Positions 36,998-45,183 of a stretch of 55,528 nt of DNA are shown here, one piece after another. Made by a program: the position numbers and the translations under genes. The notes below the pieces were generated by a model. It worked only from the letters and a program-made list of their open reading frames with translations. It ran no database searches and was not told where the DNA came from. Source of the DNA: Bacilli bacterium (GTDB lineage: Bacteria > Bacillota_I > Bacilli_A > RFN20 > CAG-826); contig JAGCCQ010000018.1 in NCBI GenBank assembly GCA_017651565.1, positions 1-55,528 on the forward strand. Reading direction: 5' to 3'. The first letter of the stretch is position 1. Every line of letters starts with the position of its first letter.

Positions 36998-37963
36998 TTA
37001 GATAGTAAAACCCTCTTCAAAGAAAAACATATCGATTATTTTCATTGGAGTATATAAATCATTGAGTTTTGTTAATAAATCTTTAATCTCGCTTTCATTA
37101 GCTTTAGCAAACGACCTCAATTCGAGGATAGATGATACATTTATTCTTTGAATTAATCCGTGATTAGCCAATCCTTTTTTAACATAAGTATCATAAGCTA
37201 CTGTACAGCCAAGTGTGCCAAGAAGAATTTTAGTGACTAATGTATCAGAAACACTATCAATTCTCATTAATCCTGTATCACCTTCACCGAAGTATGTTTT
37301 ACCAATAAAATATTCTCTTATTTCATCAACAAGTTCCATTATTAAACGAGCGTTTTTAGAACCCTCATCATTGAAAGGATCATAATTTATCAAACATTCA
37401 TATTTTGGTTTACAAAGAATCACCACTACAGGTGTTAAAAATTTATAATCTTTTTGCATTAAAAATGAATTTCTAAGCATTCCCCAACTTGCAAGGTATG
37501 CATATAGATTCAAAGTTAATAAGTCTAATTTTGATTCGTCTTTCCTATATTCAAGGTATGCTCTTCTTATATGGTCATAAGAAAGATATCTGCCATTACT
37601 ATCAGATTTATAAACGTAGATAAACTTATCAACACATTCAGTTAAATCAACTTTTTCAGAATTAACTTTATAAGAGCAACTTCTTGTATAATTTGATTCT
37701 GATTTATTTAATGTAGTTTCATATCTTGGAGCAGGAATATATCCACCGCCATTAAGGATTTTGTTAATCTGTCTTTCAAGATCGTTGGTTATTTTATTTC
37801 CAAACATTTCTGTAGTCCAACCATGAAGTCTTAAAAATTTACGGCAAATTTCTTTTCTGTTTTCTATTGGTACCCCATCTACTCTTCCTAGCATTGGACC
37901 ATTAGTGTATGGATTTCTTACAATATGATATTCAATTCCATCAATTAAAAACGTATTATCCAT
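36998..37963 (-). CDS. Conserved-looking cytoplasmic protein of unknown function
   Basis: The 321-residue protein has no signal or membrane segment. The centre carries a motif I associate with a family of uncharacterised bacterial proteins: LYAYLASWGMLRNSFL followed by a Lys-Asp-Tyr-Lys block, and later GDTGLMRIDSVSDTLVTKIL. The function of that family is unknown to me. GGAGG lies 8 nt before the ATG, and the ATG follows directly on the TGA of the upstream gene, so the two are coupled. Confidence 0.6.
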   Translation of the reverse strand: MDNTFLIDGIEYHIVRNPYTNGPMLGRVDGVPIENRKEICRKFLRLHGWTTEMFGNKITNDLERQINKILNGGGYIPAPRYETTLNKSESNYTRSCSYKVNSEKVDLTECVDKFIYVYKSDSNGRYLSYDHIRRAYLEYRKDESKLDLLTLNLYAYLASWGMLRNSFLMQKDYKFLTPVVVILCKPKYECLINYDPFNDEGSKNARLIMELVDEIREYFIGKTYFGEGDTGLMRIDSVSDTLVTKILLGTLGCTVAYDTYVKKGLANHGLIQRINVSSILELRSFAKANESEIKDLLTKLNDLYTPMKIIDMFFFEEGFTI

Positions 37964-38305
37964 TCACGGTTCCTCCAAATCATCATCAATATAATCAAGT
38001 TCTTCCTCTTCTTCTTCTAATTCATCCCACTCTTTATCATTAATAAATTCGTTCTTTTCTATCTTGGGTTTTTCTTCATTTATTTCCGCTTTTTTCTCTT
38101 CTTTTGCCGGAGATACTACTTTTTTTGTATGTGGCGTAAAAATAGCAGAAACAACAAGAGAAACAAAAGAAACAATAAATGCAATAATTGACCATGTTTT
38201 TAAAGAGGTGTAGTAGCAAATGCATGCAGCAATAAAAGCCACAACGCTAATAATAGCAGCGCTTAAAGAGATTTTATCTCTAATTTTCTCCGGAATTTTC
38301 TTCAT
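37964..38305 (-). CDS. Small two-helix membrane protein with acidic tail
   Basis: The 113-residue protein has two membrane helices (about 13-33 and 38-58), a Lys-rich stretch and a C-terminal tail made mostly of Glu and Asp. It abuts the next gene stop-to-start. No ribosome site is evident; a TATAAC box lies about 22 nt upstream. Unknown function. Confidence 0.6.
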   Translation of the reverse strand: MKKIPEKIRDKISLSAAIISVVAFIAACICYYTSLKTWSIIAFIVSFVSLVVSAIFTPHTKKVVSPAKEEKKAEINEEKPKIEKNEFINDKEWDELEEEEEELDYIDDDLEEP

Positions 38306-38500
38306 ATTTTTACTTTAAAACAAGTTATAACAGAAAAGAACTATTTTTAAGCATTTCGTATAACAAAGTTATACCTTGTGTGAGAAACGCTGGTTTCAAT
38401 ATATGGCTTAATGAATATGCTTTTGATATAGCAAAAATGTTTTGGTTTAAGAGTTTGGATAAATTGGCTTAATTTTCTTTTCCATATAAATATGTTAGCA

Positions 38501-38555
38501 AAAAATAAAAGGACTGACACTATTGTATCAATCCTATGTTTCCTAGTTGGTAGGG
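38501..38555. repeat. Degenerate copy of the tRNA-Glu 3' end and terminator
   Basis: Aligns with 38751-38805 at an offset of exactly 250 bp. About 33 of 41 bases match between 38511 and 38551, with the central ATCCTATGTT and AGTTGGT conserved. Both copies can form the GGATTGAT-type hairpin with a T-rich tail on the minus strand. Confidence 0.6.
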
Positions 38556-38758
38556 TGTAAAGATTTTATAATCTGTATAAAAGATTTTCCCACAAGTTGT
38601 GGGAGAATTGGTGTTGATACCTTGGGGGCACCATAGAATCATTATTGATAAATGCAAAACAATAGAAAAATGTTTGTTCTATATCGCTCTTACTATTGAA
38701 GGTAATTTATCAAGAAACGATTTAGAAAATCAGATTTTAGCAGAAGAAATAAAATAAA

Positions 38759-38785
38759 AAGAATTGATACCATTGCATCAATCCT
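38759..38785 (-). terminator. Rho-independent terminator of tRNA-Glu
   Basis: GGATTGAT/ATCAATTC stem (one G-T pair) and TTTTTATTTT on the minus strand, about 15 nt after the CCA end of tRNA-Glu. Confidence 0.65.
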
Positions 38786-38797
38786 ATGTTTTTAAGT

Positions 38798-38874
38798 TGG
38801 TGACCCTAACGAGATTCGAACTCGTGAATGTCGCCTTGAGAGGGCGATGAGTTAAGCCACTTCTCCATAGGGCC
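38798..38874 (-). tRNA. tRNA-Glu (anticodon CTC)
   Basis: Acceptor stem GGCCCTA/TAGGGTC closes with one G-T pair. Anticodon loop CTCTCAA on a five-pair stem (TCGCC/GGCGA), T-loop TTCGAAT, CCA encoded. A TATAAT box at 38885-38890 drives it. Confidence 0.9.
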
Positions 38875-38884
38875 AGCGGTCTAT

Positions 38885-38890
38885 ATTATA
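38885..38890 (-). promoter_or_regulatory. -10 box of tRNA-Glu
   Basis: A perfect TATAAT, 10 nt before the mature 5' end; the -35 element is weak. Confidence 0.5.
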
Positions 38891-38950
38891 TCCTTATTAG
38901 AAATTATAATAAAGATGCTATTTAATATATCTCAATATTTTAAAGAATAA

Positions 38951-39112
38951 GAAAAACGCTCGTTGGAGCGTTTTCATTTACCAAGCGGGCCAGCCTTAAT
39001 TAAGGAAGCGACTAATTCGTCAGAGGTCATCTGTTAGCTTCACCCCCGCATCACCGTACCACTCTATGGCTAGAGTGCGTCGTGGTCGTCTGCTGATTTC
39101 CACCTTTGGTAA
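38951..39112 (-). ncRNA. Unidentified structured small RNA, about 160 nt
   Basis: No open frame explains this stretch, and its GC content is clearly above its surroundings. On the minus strand the two ends pair (TTACCAA at 39106-39112 with TTGGTAA at 38978-38984). A second helix TCAGC/GCTGG follows inside. A perfect seven-pair hairpin CACTCTA/TAGAGTG with loop GCCA lies at 39060-39077. A helix GAAGC/GCTTC encloses a CAGA/TCTG hairpin, and CCTT/AAGG with loop AATT sits near the 3' end. A promoter lies just before it and a terminator just after. It lacks the GGAAGCAGC signature of SRP RNA, the conserved P4 of RNase P RNA and the tRNA-like ends of tmRNA. It contains GUGGUAC, as T-boxes do, but no aminoacyl-tRNA synthetase or other gene follows. 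Confidence 0.7.
38953..38974 (-). terminator. Terminator of the unidentified small RNA
   Basis: AAAACGCTC/GAGCGTTTT stem with a 4-nt loop, T5 tail on the minus strand. It separates the small RNA from tRNA-Glu. Confidence 0.8.
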
Positions 39113-39116
39113 TTTA

Positions 39117-39146
39117 ATTCTAAAATAAAGATATACTAACTATCAA
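39117..39146 (-). promoter_or_regulatory. Promoter of the small RNA
   Basis: -35 TTGATA (39141-39146), 18-nt spacer, -10 TAGAAT (39117-39122), predicting +1 at about 39110-39112, exactly where the closing helix begins. It overlaps the 3' end of the upstream gene. Confidence 0.7.
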
Positions 39147-39480
39147 CGATTTTCTTAACAAGCATAATAGTTATTATAGATTCAGTTTGATGTTTGTTTT
39201 TGATAGTAACAATTTTTATATATTTAAAGCGTTCGTTTTTCTTTACTCTTTTTCCTATATAATTCCTGTATTTTTTACTATTCTTATCTGATTTTAAGGA
39301 TGATTTATTTTTAAGAATAAGAGGTATTATCTGAATATCGCTTGCGATGTGTTCGAAAATTGTTTCATACCTTTTATCTAAATCAAATTTAATTATATGA
39401 TTATTAAATGTTTTTAAAGGTATAGGCAACATCTTTAATGCATTGATTATATTTTGATCATATTCTTTGTTTTTTATCAT
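39136..39480 (-). CDS. Small basic protein of unknown function
   Basis: The protein has 114 residues from the second ATG, is Lys/Ile-rich, with no signal, membrane helix or known motif. The upstream ATG at 39489 overlaps a TATTAT -10 box (39488-39493) that pairs with TTGCAA at a 16-nt spacing. The start at 39480, 7 nt after the box, is therefore preferred, and the mRNA would be leaderless. A short palindrome lies in the promoter spacer. Base composition is more AT-rich than the neighbouring gltX, which may mean foreign origin. It may not be a functional gene. Confidence 0.45.
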   Translation of the reverse strand: MIKNKEYDQNIINALKMLPIPLKTFNNHIIKFDLDKRYETIFEHIASDIQIIPLILKNKSSLKSDKNSKKYRNYIGKRVKKNERFKYIKIVTIKNKHQTESIITIMLVKKIVDS

Positions 39481-39487
39481 AATGCTC

Positions 39488-39515
39488 ATAATACGTGAGA
39501 CTTAGTCTTTTGCAA
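39488..39515 (-). promoter_or_regulatory. Promoter with palindrome in the spacer
   Basis: -35 TTGCAA (39510-39515), 16-nt spacer, -10 TATTAT (39488-39493). The spacer holds the perfect palindrome AGACTTAGTCT (39498-39508), a possible operator. Confidence 0.45.
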
Positions 39516-39534
39516 CAAATTATTTATAAACAAA

Positions 39535-39557
39535 AAGGGTTGGTCGCCCAATCCCTT
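39535..39557 (-). terminator. Rho-independent terminator of gltX
   Basis: AAGGGATTGG/CCAACCCTT stem (one bulge) with loop GCGA and T5 on the minus strand. Confidence 0.75.
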
Positions 39558-39582
39558 AATAAAATAATAGTTTTTGTACAAT

Positions 39583-41244
39583 TTATAATGATGAAATAAT
39601 ATGGCTAATTCTAAAATCTACCTCTTCTTTGCCAAGTACCTTCATTACATAGTAAAGGTTAGGAGTATTCTTTCTACCTGTTAAAGTAATTCTTAAGATT
39701 TCTGCAACATCACCAACTGTACCTTTGAATGATTCTGGAGCAGCTTTATATTCTTTATTATTTGCAGCAAATCCTAAAGAAATTGCGATATCTTTCATAT
39801 TAGCGAACCAAGATTGTTCATCTTGATCTAAAGATAATTTGTCTTTCATATTAGATAAAACTAATTCGATATCATCTGCGGTGAACTTTTCATTGAATTG
39901 GCATCTTTCATTAATCTTAGCCATGTAAGAATCATGATAGAAGAATTCAATAGCGTCTGCTAAATTACCAAATTTTTCATAGTCTTTTCTCGGATTTTCT
40001 TTTTCTCTTTCGATATTAAGAATTTCTTTGAAATAGTTTTCATCCTTATTAATAAGGTCTAATAATTTTGGATTATATTTTTCTGCATATGCTTTAGCTA
40101 ATGCAGTGATTTCATCTTTATTAAATTTAGCTAAAAGTTCTCTTGAGAAGAAGTTAACTTTACCCATATCAAATAAAGCACCTTCACTAGAAATCTTTGC
40201 GAATGTTAAAACGAAGTCATCCATATTTTCAAACTTATTGTTTAAAATCCATTCTTCGAAGTTAGAGTTAGCGATAGTCATTAAGTACATAATAAGTGCT
40301 TTTGGTAAATAACCATCTTCAATAAAGTAGCTAACTGCAGCTTCTGAATCCAAACGTTTTGAAAGTTTTCTCTTATGTCCTTCTTCATCTAACTTACAAA
40401 TAACTGGTAAGTGAGCGTAGTTAGGAGCTTTCCAACCTAATGTTTCAAATAATTCAATATGAATTGGTAAAGAAGCAATCCATTCTTCACCTCTAATAAC
40501 TGTTGTAGTTCTCATGAAGTGGTCATCACATGCATGAGCAAAGTGATATGTTGGTAAGCCATCACTCTTACAAATAACGATATCTTGATCGTTTTGAGCA
40601 ATTTCAAATTCACCACGAACTAAGTCTTTAACTCTAATTTTTCTTACATGGTTACCACTAGATTTAAATCTAATAACATATGGTTCGCCTGCTTTAATTC
40701 TTTCTGCTCTTTCTTCGTTAGTTAAGAATCTACATTTTGCAAAGTGTCCATAATAGCCTGGGATTAATTTTGCTTGTTCTTGTTTGCTACGAATAAAATC
40801 TAAATCTTCTGCTTTACAGAAACATGGGTAAGCTCTACCAATAGAAATTAAATGTTTAATAACAATGTTATAGATTTCTGCTCTTTCAGATTGGACATAT
40901 GGACCGTAGTCACCTTTTTGATGGTCTCCAAAGTATCCTTCGTCTGGAACAACACCGAAAATATTTAATTGTTCTAAGAGTTGTTTGCCACTACCTTGGA
41001 TTTCTCTTTTTGTATCAGTATCTTCTAAACGCACATAAAAAACACCTTTAGATTGTTTAGCTACTTTATGACAAATCATGGAAGTAAATAAACTACCTGT
41101 ATGTAAGAAACCTGTTGGAGAAGGTGCGAATCTAGTAACTTCTGCTCCTTCTGGTAAGTTTCTTGGTGGATATTGTTTTTCTAAGTCCTCAACTGTTTTT
41201 GTGATGTTAGGGAATATTAGATTTGCTAATTCAATGTCTGTCAT
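39583..41244 (-). CDS. gltX: Glutamyl-tRNA synthetase
   Basis: This is a class I synthetase with the HIGH-type motif SPTGFLHTG (41-50) and the KLSKR motif at 293-297. Cys141, Cys143 and Cys171 are where bacterial enzymes bind zinc, and the RFAPSPTG start and VIRGEEW block are typical. It charges tRNA-Glu in the cytoplasm. At 553 residues it is longer than the usual 470-490, with about 30 extra residues before the first motif and a longer anticodon-binding half. Whether it also charges tRNA-Gln cannot be told; no gatCAB or glnS is in the window. GAGGAG lies 8 nt before the ATG. Confidence 0.95.
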   Translation of the reverse strand: MTDIELANLIFPNITKTVEDLEKQYPPRNLPEGAEVTRFAPSPTGFLHTGSLFTSMICHKVAKQSKGVFYVRLEDTDTKREIQGSGKQLLEQLNIFGVVPDEGYFGDHQKGDYGPYVQSERAEIYNIVIKHLISIGRAYPCFCKAEDLDFIRSKQEQAKLIPGYYGHFAKCRFLTNEERAERIKAGEPYVIRFKSSGNHVRKIRVKDLVRGEFEIAQNDQDIVICKSDGLPTYHFAHACDDHFMRTTTVIRGEEWIASLPIHIELFETLGWKAPNYAHLPVICKLDEEGHKRKLSKRLDSEAAVSYFIEDGYLPKALIMYLMTIANSNFEEWILNNKFENMDDFVLTFAKISSEGALFDMGKVNFFSRELLAKFNKDEITALAKAYAEKYNPKLLDLINKDENYFKEILNIEREKENPRKDYEKFGNLADAIEFFYHDSYMAKINERCQFNEKFTADDIELVLSNMKDKLSLDQDEQSWFANMKDIAISLGFAANNKEYKAAPESFKGTVGDVAEILRITLTGRKNTPNLYYVMKVLGKEEVDFRISHIISSL

Positions 41245-41278
41245 ATTTATTTCTCCTCAAATTTTTTCTTAAAACCTA

Positions 41279-41306
41279 TTGCACAATTCATTTCTTTTGC
41301 TATAAT
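41279..41306 (+). promoter_or_regulatory. Promoter of tRNA-Gly
   Basis: -35 TTGCAC (41279-41284), 16-nt spacer, extended -10 TGCTATAAT (TATAAT at 41301-41306). The mature tRNA begins 22 nt downstream. Confidence 0.65.
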
Positions 41307-41327
41307 GATTAAGCGTTTTAAAGAAGT

Positions 41328-41401
41328 GCAGGTGTAGTTCAGTGGTAGAACGTAACCTTGCCAAGGTTAATATGCGGGTCCGATTCCCGTCACTTGCTCC
41401 A
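41328..41401 (+). tRNA. tRNA-Gly (anticodon GCC)
   Basis: Acceptor GCAGGTG/CACTTGC, anticodon loop TTGCCAA on AACCT/AGGTT, CCA encoded. Short D-arm typical of tRNA-Gly. Confidence 0.93.
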
Positions 41402-41411
41402 AACGCTGATT

Positions 41412-41434
41412 AAGGTTCCTGATGAAGGAACCTT
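41412..41434. terminator. Terminator shared by tRNA-Gly and the convergent gene
   Basis: AAGGTTCC/GGAACCTT with a 7-nt loop and T-tract on the plus strand. It lies just beyond the stop of the minus-strand gene and can work both ways. Confidence 0.75.
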
Positions 41435-41438
41435 TTTA

Positions 41439-42542
41439 TTACTCATTTGTTCCATCATCGTCATCCTTACGTGATTTATTGGAGTTATCTATAGGGTCTT
41501 CAAACTCAACACCGTTGGTTTGATTATCGAACGCATCTTCTTTATTTATTTCACTATTTTCTTCAGGCTGTTTCTTTGATAATAATTCTTCAAGTTTTGC
41601 TTTATCTTCTTCTGAAAGACGAATGTTATTTTTAATTTGTACTAAGAAGTTATTTGTTATATCCACTGAAGCTTGTTTTAAATCGGCGTTATATTTTGCA
41701 AACAAAGACTCCATACCGGCAAAGAAGAATGGAGCGAATGGAATCATAAAGAAAATACCAATCATTGTAGAAATAGGTAAAGCTAAAGCAAATGGCATAT
41801 TAACGCCAATAACTAGAAAATATCCACTTGCTATACCCGCAAGTAAAAGAACGAATAAAGGCCAGTTTAAACTCCAGAAATCTTTTCTATATAATCCGCC
41901 TCTAAATGCTAAAAATCTATTAAACACAGCTGTTGAGAATTGAGCAGTTGCACCTGGAATATTTGCGCATAAATAAACATTTATAGAATTAAAAGTAATT
42001 CCGAATATAAAAGCAATAACCCCAAAACTGCAGCCTAATGACAATGTGAAATTAAAAAAGAATGCTGTTGGATTACTCTCTGTTAAATAATTTAAAGCAC
42101 CTTCAAAATCATTATTTGCATATAGACCTTGGAGGTAATTGTAAGATTCATTAAACGCGTCTCCGTAAATTGATTCAAATATAGGTTGCAAAGCAAAAGA
42201 GAAAACTATGTAAGCAATTACTAAAACAAGAATTGCGTGTAAAAAGCATCTGAAAATTCTAAAGCATCCAAAATTGTTTCTTTTAAAATATGCTAAAGAT
42301 ATAGCCAAAGTAGACTTTGCTGATACAGTTCCACCAAACTTAATGGAATATAAAGTCATATATGTCGCATACAAGAGAGGAAAGAAAAGAAAAAAGATTG
42401 TAACAAGAAATAATCCTGGGGCAACAGTCTCAAGAGCAATAAGTCCAATAGCGATTAATAAAGAGAAAATTGAAACCTCCCAAAAAATACTAGGACATTT
42501 CTTGTAAATTTCTTCTCTAGTTTTAAAAAGTTTTTTATCCAT
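41439..42542 (-). CDS. Membrane protein with about six helices and acidic tail
   Basis: The 367-residue protein has helices across about residues 20-290, one long loop likely outside (about 120-160), and a cytoplasmic C-terminal tail (about 290-367) that is coiled-coil-like and then very acidic (Asp/Glu/Asn). The overall plan recalls permease-like or DUF975-type proteins, but I cannot name a family. Its ATG overlaps the upstream gene's stop (TAATG), so it is translated together with the NERD-domain protein. Confidence 0.65.
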   Translation of the reverse strand: MDKKLFKTREEIYKKCPSIFWEVSIFSLLIAIGLIALETVAPGLFLVTIFFLFFPLLYATYMTLYSIKFGGTVSAKSTLAISLAYFKRNNFGCFRIFRCFLHAILVLVIAYIVFSFALQPIFESIYGDAFNESYNYLQGLYANNDFEGALNYLTESNPTAFFFNFTLSLGCSFGVIAFIFGITFNSINVYLCANIPGATAQFSTAVFNRFLAFRGGLYRKDFWSLNWPLFVLLLAGIASGYFLVIGVNMPFALALPISTMIGIFFMIPFAPFFFAGMESLFAKYNADLKQASVDITNNFLVQIKNNIRLSEEDKAKLEELLSKKQPEENSEINKEDAFDNQTNGVEFEDPIDNSNKSRKDDDDGTNE

Positions 42543-43168
42543 TATTTCATTTTCTCGTTTAATTTATCGATAACATGAACGGCTTCGTATAATCTCTTCT
42601 CGTTCATTTTACCTAAAGGTCTTGCTTCGATAGCGTGAACTAATGCTTCAAATCTCTTTCTTTGAACAATATAAAATTGTTTAGAGTCTGATTGAATAGC
42701 CACTCTACAATTATCATTAACTAAAACTAAACCAATCATGTAATCAGGATCTATGCCACTAATCATAGATAAGTTAGTTGTGATATTTTTAACTTCAGCA
42801 ATTGGGTTTGATGTGTAATAGTTCTTTCCACTTCTTGATTGGAAGATTAAAGAATTATCGTTGTACTTACCAGAAACATCACCCTCGAAATATTTACAAA
42901 TGATGACATAAATAAATTTGTCACCAAAAAGAATGTGATCTACTTTAGTTCTTGTAGATTCATCAACTGTATATGAAAAATGATTAATAAGATAATAATC
43001 ATCTAAAACTGCTGTCTTATATATTCTTTTATAATAGGATTCTGCAAAGTGTTTTTTGTAATATGCATGGCGAATTAAAAAGAAGCCAAGAGCAAGTAGA
43101 CCAAGGCCTACTACTACACAGACTATAATGAATGCAATTTGACCGGAAGTAAGAAGTGTTCTTAGCAT
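42542..43168 (-). CDS. Membrane-anchored NERD-domain protein
   Basis: The 208-residue protein has one N-terminal membrane helix (about 10-32) and a cytoplasmic NERD-like domain (about 45-165): TKVDHILFGDKFIYVI, then a Lys in the next strand (ICKYFEG), then a Gly-rich strand and a SNPIAEVKN helix. NERD (nuclease-related) domains share the restriction-nuclease-like core D-x(n)-(E/Q)-x-K. Here the position before Lys is Cys, so nuclease activity is uncertain. It is coupled by TAATG to a multi-helix membrane protein. It could be a membrane DNA-handling or defence-linked protein, or a non-catalytic version. Confidence 0.65.
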   Translation of the reverse strand: MLRTLLTSGQIAFIIVCVVVGLGLLALGFFLIRHAYYKKHFAESYYKRIYKTAVLDDYYLINHFSYTVDESTRTKVDHILFGDKFIYVIICKYFEGDVSGKYNDNSLIFQSRSGKNYYTSNPIAEVKNITTNLSMISGIDPDYMIGLVLVNDNCRVAIQSDSKQFYIVQRKRFEALVHAIEARPLGKMNEKRLYEAVHVIDKLNEKMK

Positions 43169-43190
43169 ATTATATATAATATAAAAAAAG

Positions 43191-43207
43191 GTCTTTAATT
43201 TAAAGAC
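43191..43207 (-). terminator. Rho-independent terminator of the cdaA operon
   Basis: GTCTTTAA/TTAAAGAC and a T7 run on the minus strand, after the Nudix gene. Confidence 0.75.
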
Positions 43208-43225
43208 TCTTATTTCTTTTTTATA

Positions 43226-43834
43226 TTAGTCAAAGATTGTATCGCCATTTATAGCGGCTTTTAACATTCTATCTATTTCTTCTTTCGAAACTTTTCTAGA
43301 TAAATCAGGAAGATTATTTACATCAAACCAACCTACATCATCGGTTTCGTATTCGTGTTCTTGGAGTTTTCCGTTCAGCTTTCCTTCAAATACACAAACA
43401 TATTCTGGAATGTGCACATTGGATTTGAACGGAATCCTATTAAGTATTCCAACTAATCTAACTATATCAACGTCGGCACCAGCTTCTTGCATTGATTCAT
43501 TTCTAGCTGTATCTGCTGGAGAATCATATAAGTCAGCCCAACCGCCAGGAAAAGAGTATGTATGAGTGTCCGCTTCACGCACCATCAAAACCTTATTTCT
43601 ATTCTCATTTAAGATAATTGCTCTAACTGAAATATTTGGAGTAGGATAGATATCTCTTTCGAAATAATTTGGTCTATCAAATTTAACCTCTAAAAAGTCC
43701 TCTAAGAACTGTGTAGAGAGGTCATTAATTTGCTGATAATTTGTTAATGCATATGGGTCCTTTGAGTGGACCAAACCAATCTTTGCGATTGATTGAATTT
43801 TTAAAATGTAGTTGTAAATTTGTTTGCTATCCAT
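43226..43834 (-). CDS. Nudix hydrolase with N-terminal helical domain
   Basis: The protein has 202 residues from the ATG at 43834. That start lies one base after the glmM stop and gives the usual N-terminus of this subgroup (a helical NUDIX_N region with 'KIGLVHSKDPYALTNYQQ'). The Nudix box (about 100-125) is GGWADLYDSPADTARNESMQEAGAD. It fits G-x5-E-x7-R-E-U-x-E-E-x-G-U only partly: Asp for the first Glu, Asn for Arg and Gln for one metal-binding Glu. Family members cleave ADP-ribose, FAD or nucleoside diphosphates; this one may be altered or weak. It is the last gene of the cdaA-glmM operon. An ATG at 43852 inside glmM is possible. Confidence 0.75.
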   Translation of the reverse strand: MDSKQIYNYILKIQSIAKIGLVHSKDPYALTNYQQINDLSTQFLEDFLEVKFDRPNYFERDIYPTPNISVRAIILNENRNKVLMVREADTHTYSFPGGWADLYDSPADTARNESMQEAGADVDIVRLVGILNRIPFKSNVHIPEYVCVFEGKLNGKLQEHEYETDDVGWFDVNNLPDLSRKVSKEEIDRMLKAAINGDTIFD

Positions 43835-43835
43835 A

Positions 43836-45173
43836 TTAATAGCTAAGTCCATTAATGAATGAAACTAATTCGTCTGCAATTGACTTACAAATTTCAATGC
43901 TTTTAGCTTCAACCATAACTCTAACGAGTTGTTCTGTTCCACTAGGACGGACTAATATTCTACCATCACCATTTAAGCCATCTTCTAAATTTTTGATACG
44001 ATTTTTCAAGTCTTCATTTTCCATGATAGCTTCTTTATTAGAAACGCCAACATTTTGTAAAACTTGTGGATATTTAACAAAGTCTGCATTTAATTGCTTC
44101 AAAGAAGCATTTTCTGCACAAATAACATTCAATGTATGAATTGCTGTAAGCATTCCATCACCAGTATTCAGATCTTCGTTAAAAATAACATGACCAGATT
44201 GTTCGCCACCAAGTGAGAGATGTTTTTCTTTTAATTTAGCTTGAACGTATTTATCGCCAACACTAACTTCTTCATATGATAAGCCTTTTTGTTCAAGAAC
44301 TTTTTTAAGTCCTAAGTTAGACATAACAGTTAAGACAATCTTGTTATCTTTGAGCTTTCCAACTTTCTTTAAATACATTGCGTTGATGTACATTGTCATA
44401 TCGCCATCAACGTCATTTCCGTCTTCATCAACGAATAAACATCTATCTGCGTCACCATCAAAAGCGATACCAATATCGTATCCACCTTTTTTAACCTTCA
44501 TTTTAAGATTTTCTAAGTGAGTAGAACCACAGTTATTGTTGATGTTTATTCCATCAAATTCATCAAAAATAATATCAGCGTTTAAGCCTAATCTATCGAT
44601 GAAAACTCTCTTTGCTGTAACTGATGCACTTCCGTTTGCGCAGTCGATTAAAGCTCTAATTTTTGAGTAATCGCCTTTTGCTTTAGATGAGACATAGTCT
44701 AAATATTTTTCAACTTCAGATTGTGCAATAACTAATCTACCAAGGCCTGCGTTCTTAGGAAGCGGTAAATAGTCTGAGTCTGATTCAATATATTTTTCAA
44801 TTTCTGCTTCAATATTTGCAGGGCATTTTTCTCCATTTGGAGAAAAGATTTTAATTCCATTGTCAAAGAATGGGTTATGAGATGCAGAAATCATGACACC
44901 AAAGTCGTAATCTCCATTTTCAACTAAGTATGAAATGCTTGGAGTTGTTGTAATGCCTAATTCGTACACGTCTCCTCCAGAGCTTGTGACACCACTGATT
45001 AATGCACAATCTAACATTGATCCGCTTAATCTTGTGTCTCTGCCAATAAGTATTTTTGTTTTCTTGCCGTTTGGATATTGTCCTAAGAATCTACCGATTC
45101 TATAAGCCAACCTAGAAGTAAGCTTGTCGTTAGCGATCCCTCTAACGCCATCAGTGCCAAAATATTTACCCAT
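43836..45173 (-). CDS. glmM: Phosphoglucosamine mutase
   Basis: The 445-residue protein has the alpha-D-phosphohexomutase signatures: FGTDGVRG at the start, the active-site loop ISASHNP (phosphoserine at S98), the metal loop FDGDADR and the late RPSGTEQLVR. It converts glucosamine-6-phosphate to glucosamine-1-phosphate, the step before UDP-GlcNAc and peptidoglycan. It lies 10 nt after cdaA, with its AAGGGG site over the end of that gene. GlmM of Bacillus and relatives binds and restrains CdaA, which explains the pairing. Confidence 0.96.
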   Translation of the reverse strand: MGKYFGTDGVRGIANDKLTSRLAYRIGRFLGQYPNGKKTKILIGRDTRLSGSMLDCALISGVTSSGGDVYELGITTTPSISYLVENGDYDFGVMISASHNPFFDNGIKIFSPNGEKCPANIEAEIEKYIESDSDYLPLPKNAGLGRLVIAQSEVEKYLDYVSSKAKGDYSKIRALIDCANGSASVTAKRVFIDRLGLNADIIFDEFDGININNNCGSTHLENLKMKVKKGGYDIGIAFDGDADRCLFVDEDGNDVDGDMTMYINAMYLKKVGKLKDNKIVLTVMSNLGLKKVLEQKGLSYEEVSVGDKYVQAKLKEKHLSLGGEQSGHVIFNEDLNTGDGMLTAIHTLNVICAENASLKQLNADFVKYPQVLQNVGVSNKEAIMENEDLKNRIKNLEDGLNGDGRILVRPSGTEQLVRVMVEAKSIEICKSIADELVSFINGLSY

Positions 45174-45183
45174 GAAATTCCCC

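Larger units (their letters stand above)
38306..38797. other. Gene-poor stretch with repeats and coding remnants
   Basis: About 490 nt. Plus strand up to 38472 is open for about 55 codons (ending ...WFKSLDKLA, stop) without a good start. 38647-38757 is open for 37 codons ending ILAEEIK and a stop. Neither is long enough to call, and both look like ends of lost genes. A TCCCAC/GTGGGA hairpin is at about 38588-38604. The stretch is bounded by two similar 55-bp segments (38501-38555 and 38751-38806) derived from a tRNA 3' flank. Confidence 0.4.

Noticed and set aside
38588..38604. CRISPR-like or terminator hairpin TCCCAC/GTGGGA
   Set aside because: Single copy, no spacers, no T-run. No CRISPR array or cas gene occurs in the window.
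38978..39112. SRP RNA, T-box leader or RNase P RNA at the small-RNA locus
   Set aside because: No GGAAGCAGC loop, no downstream aminoacyl-tRNA synthetase gene, and no conserved P4 region; GUGGUAC alone is too short to support a T-box.
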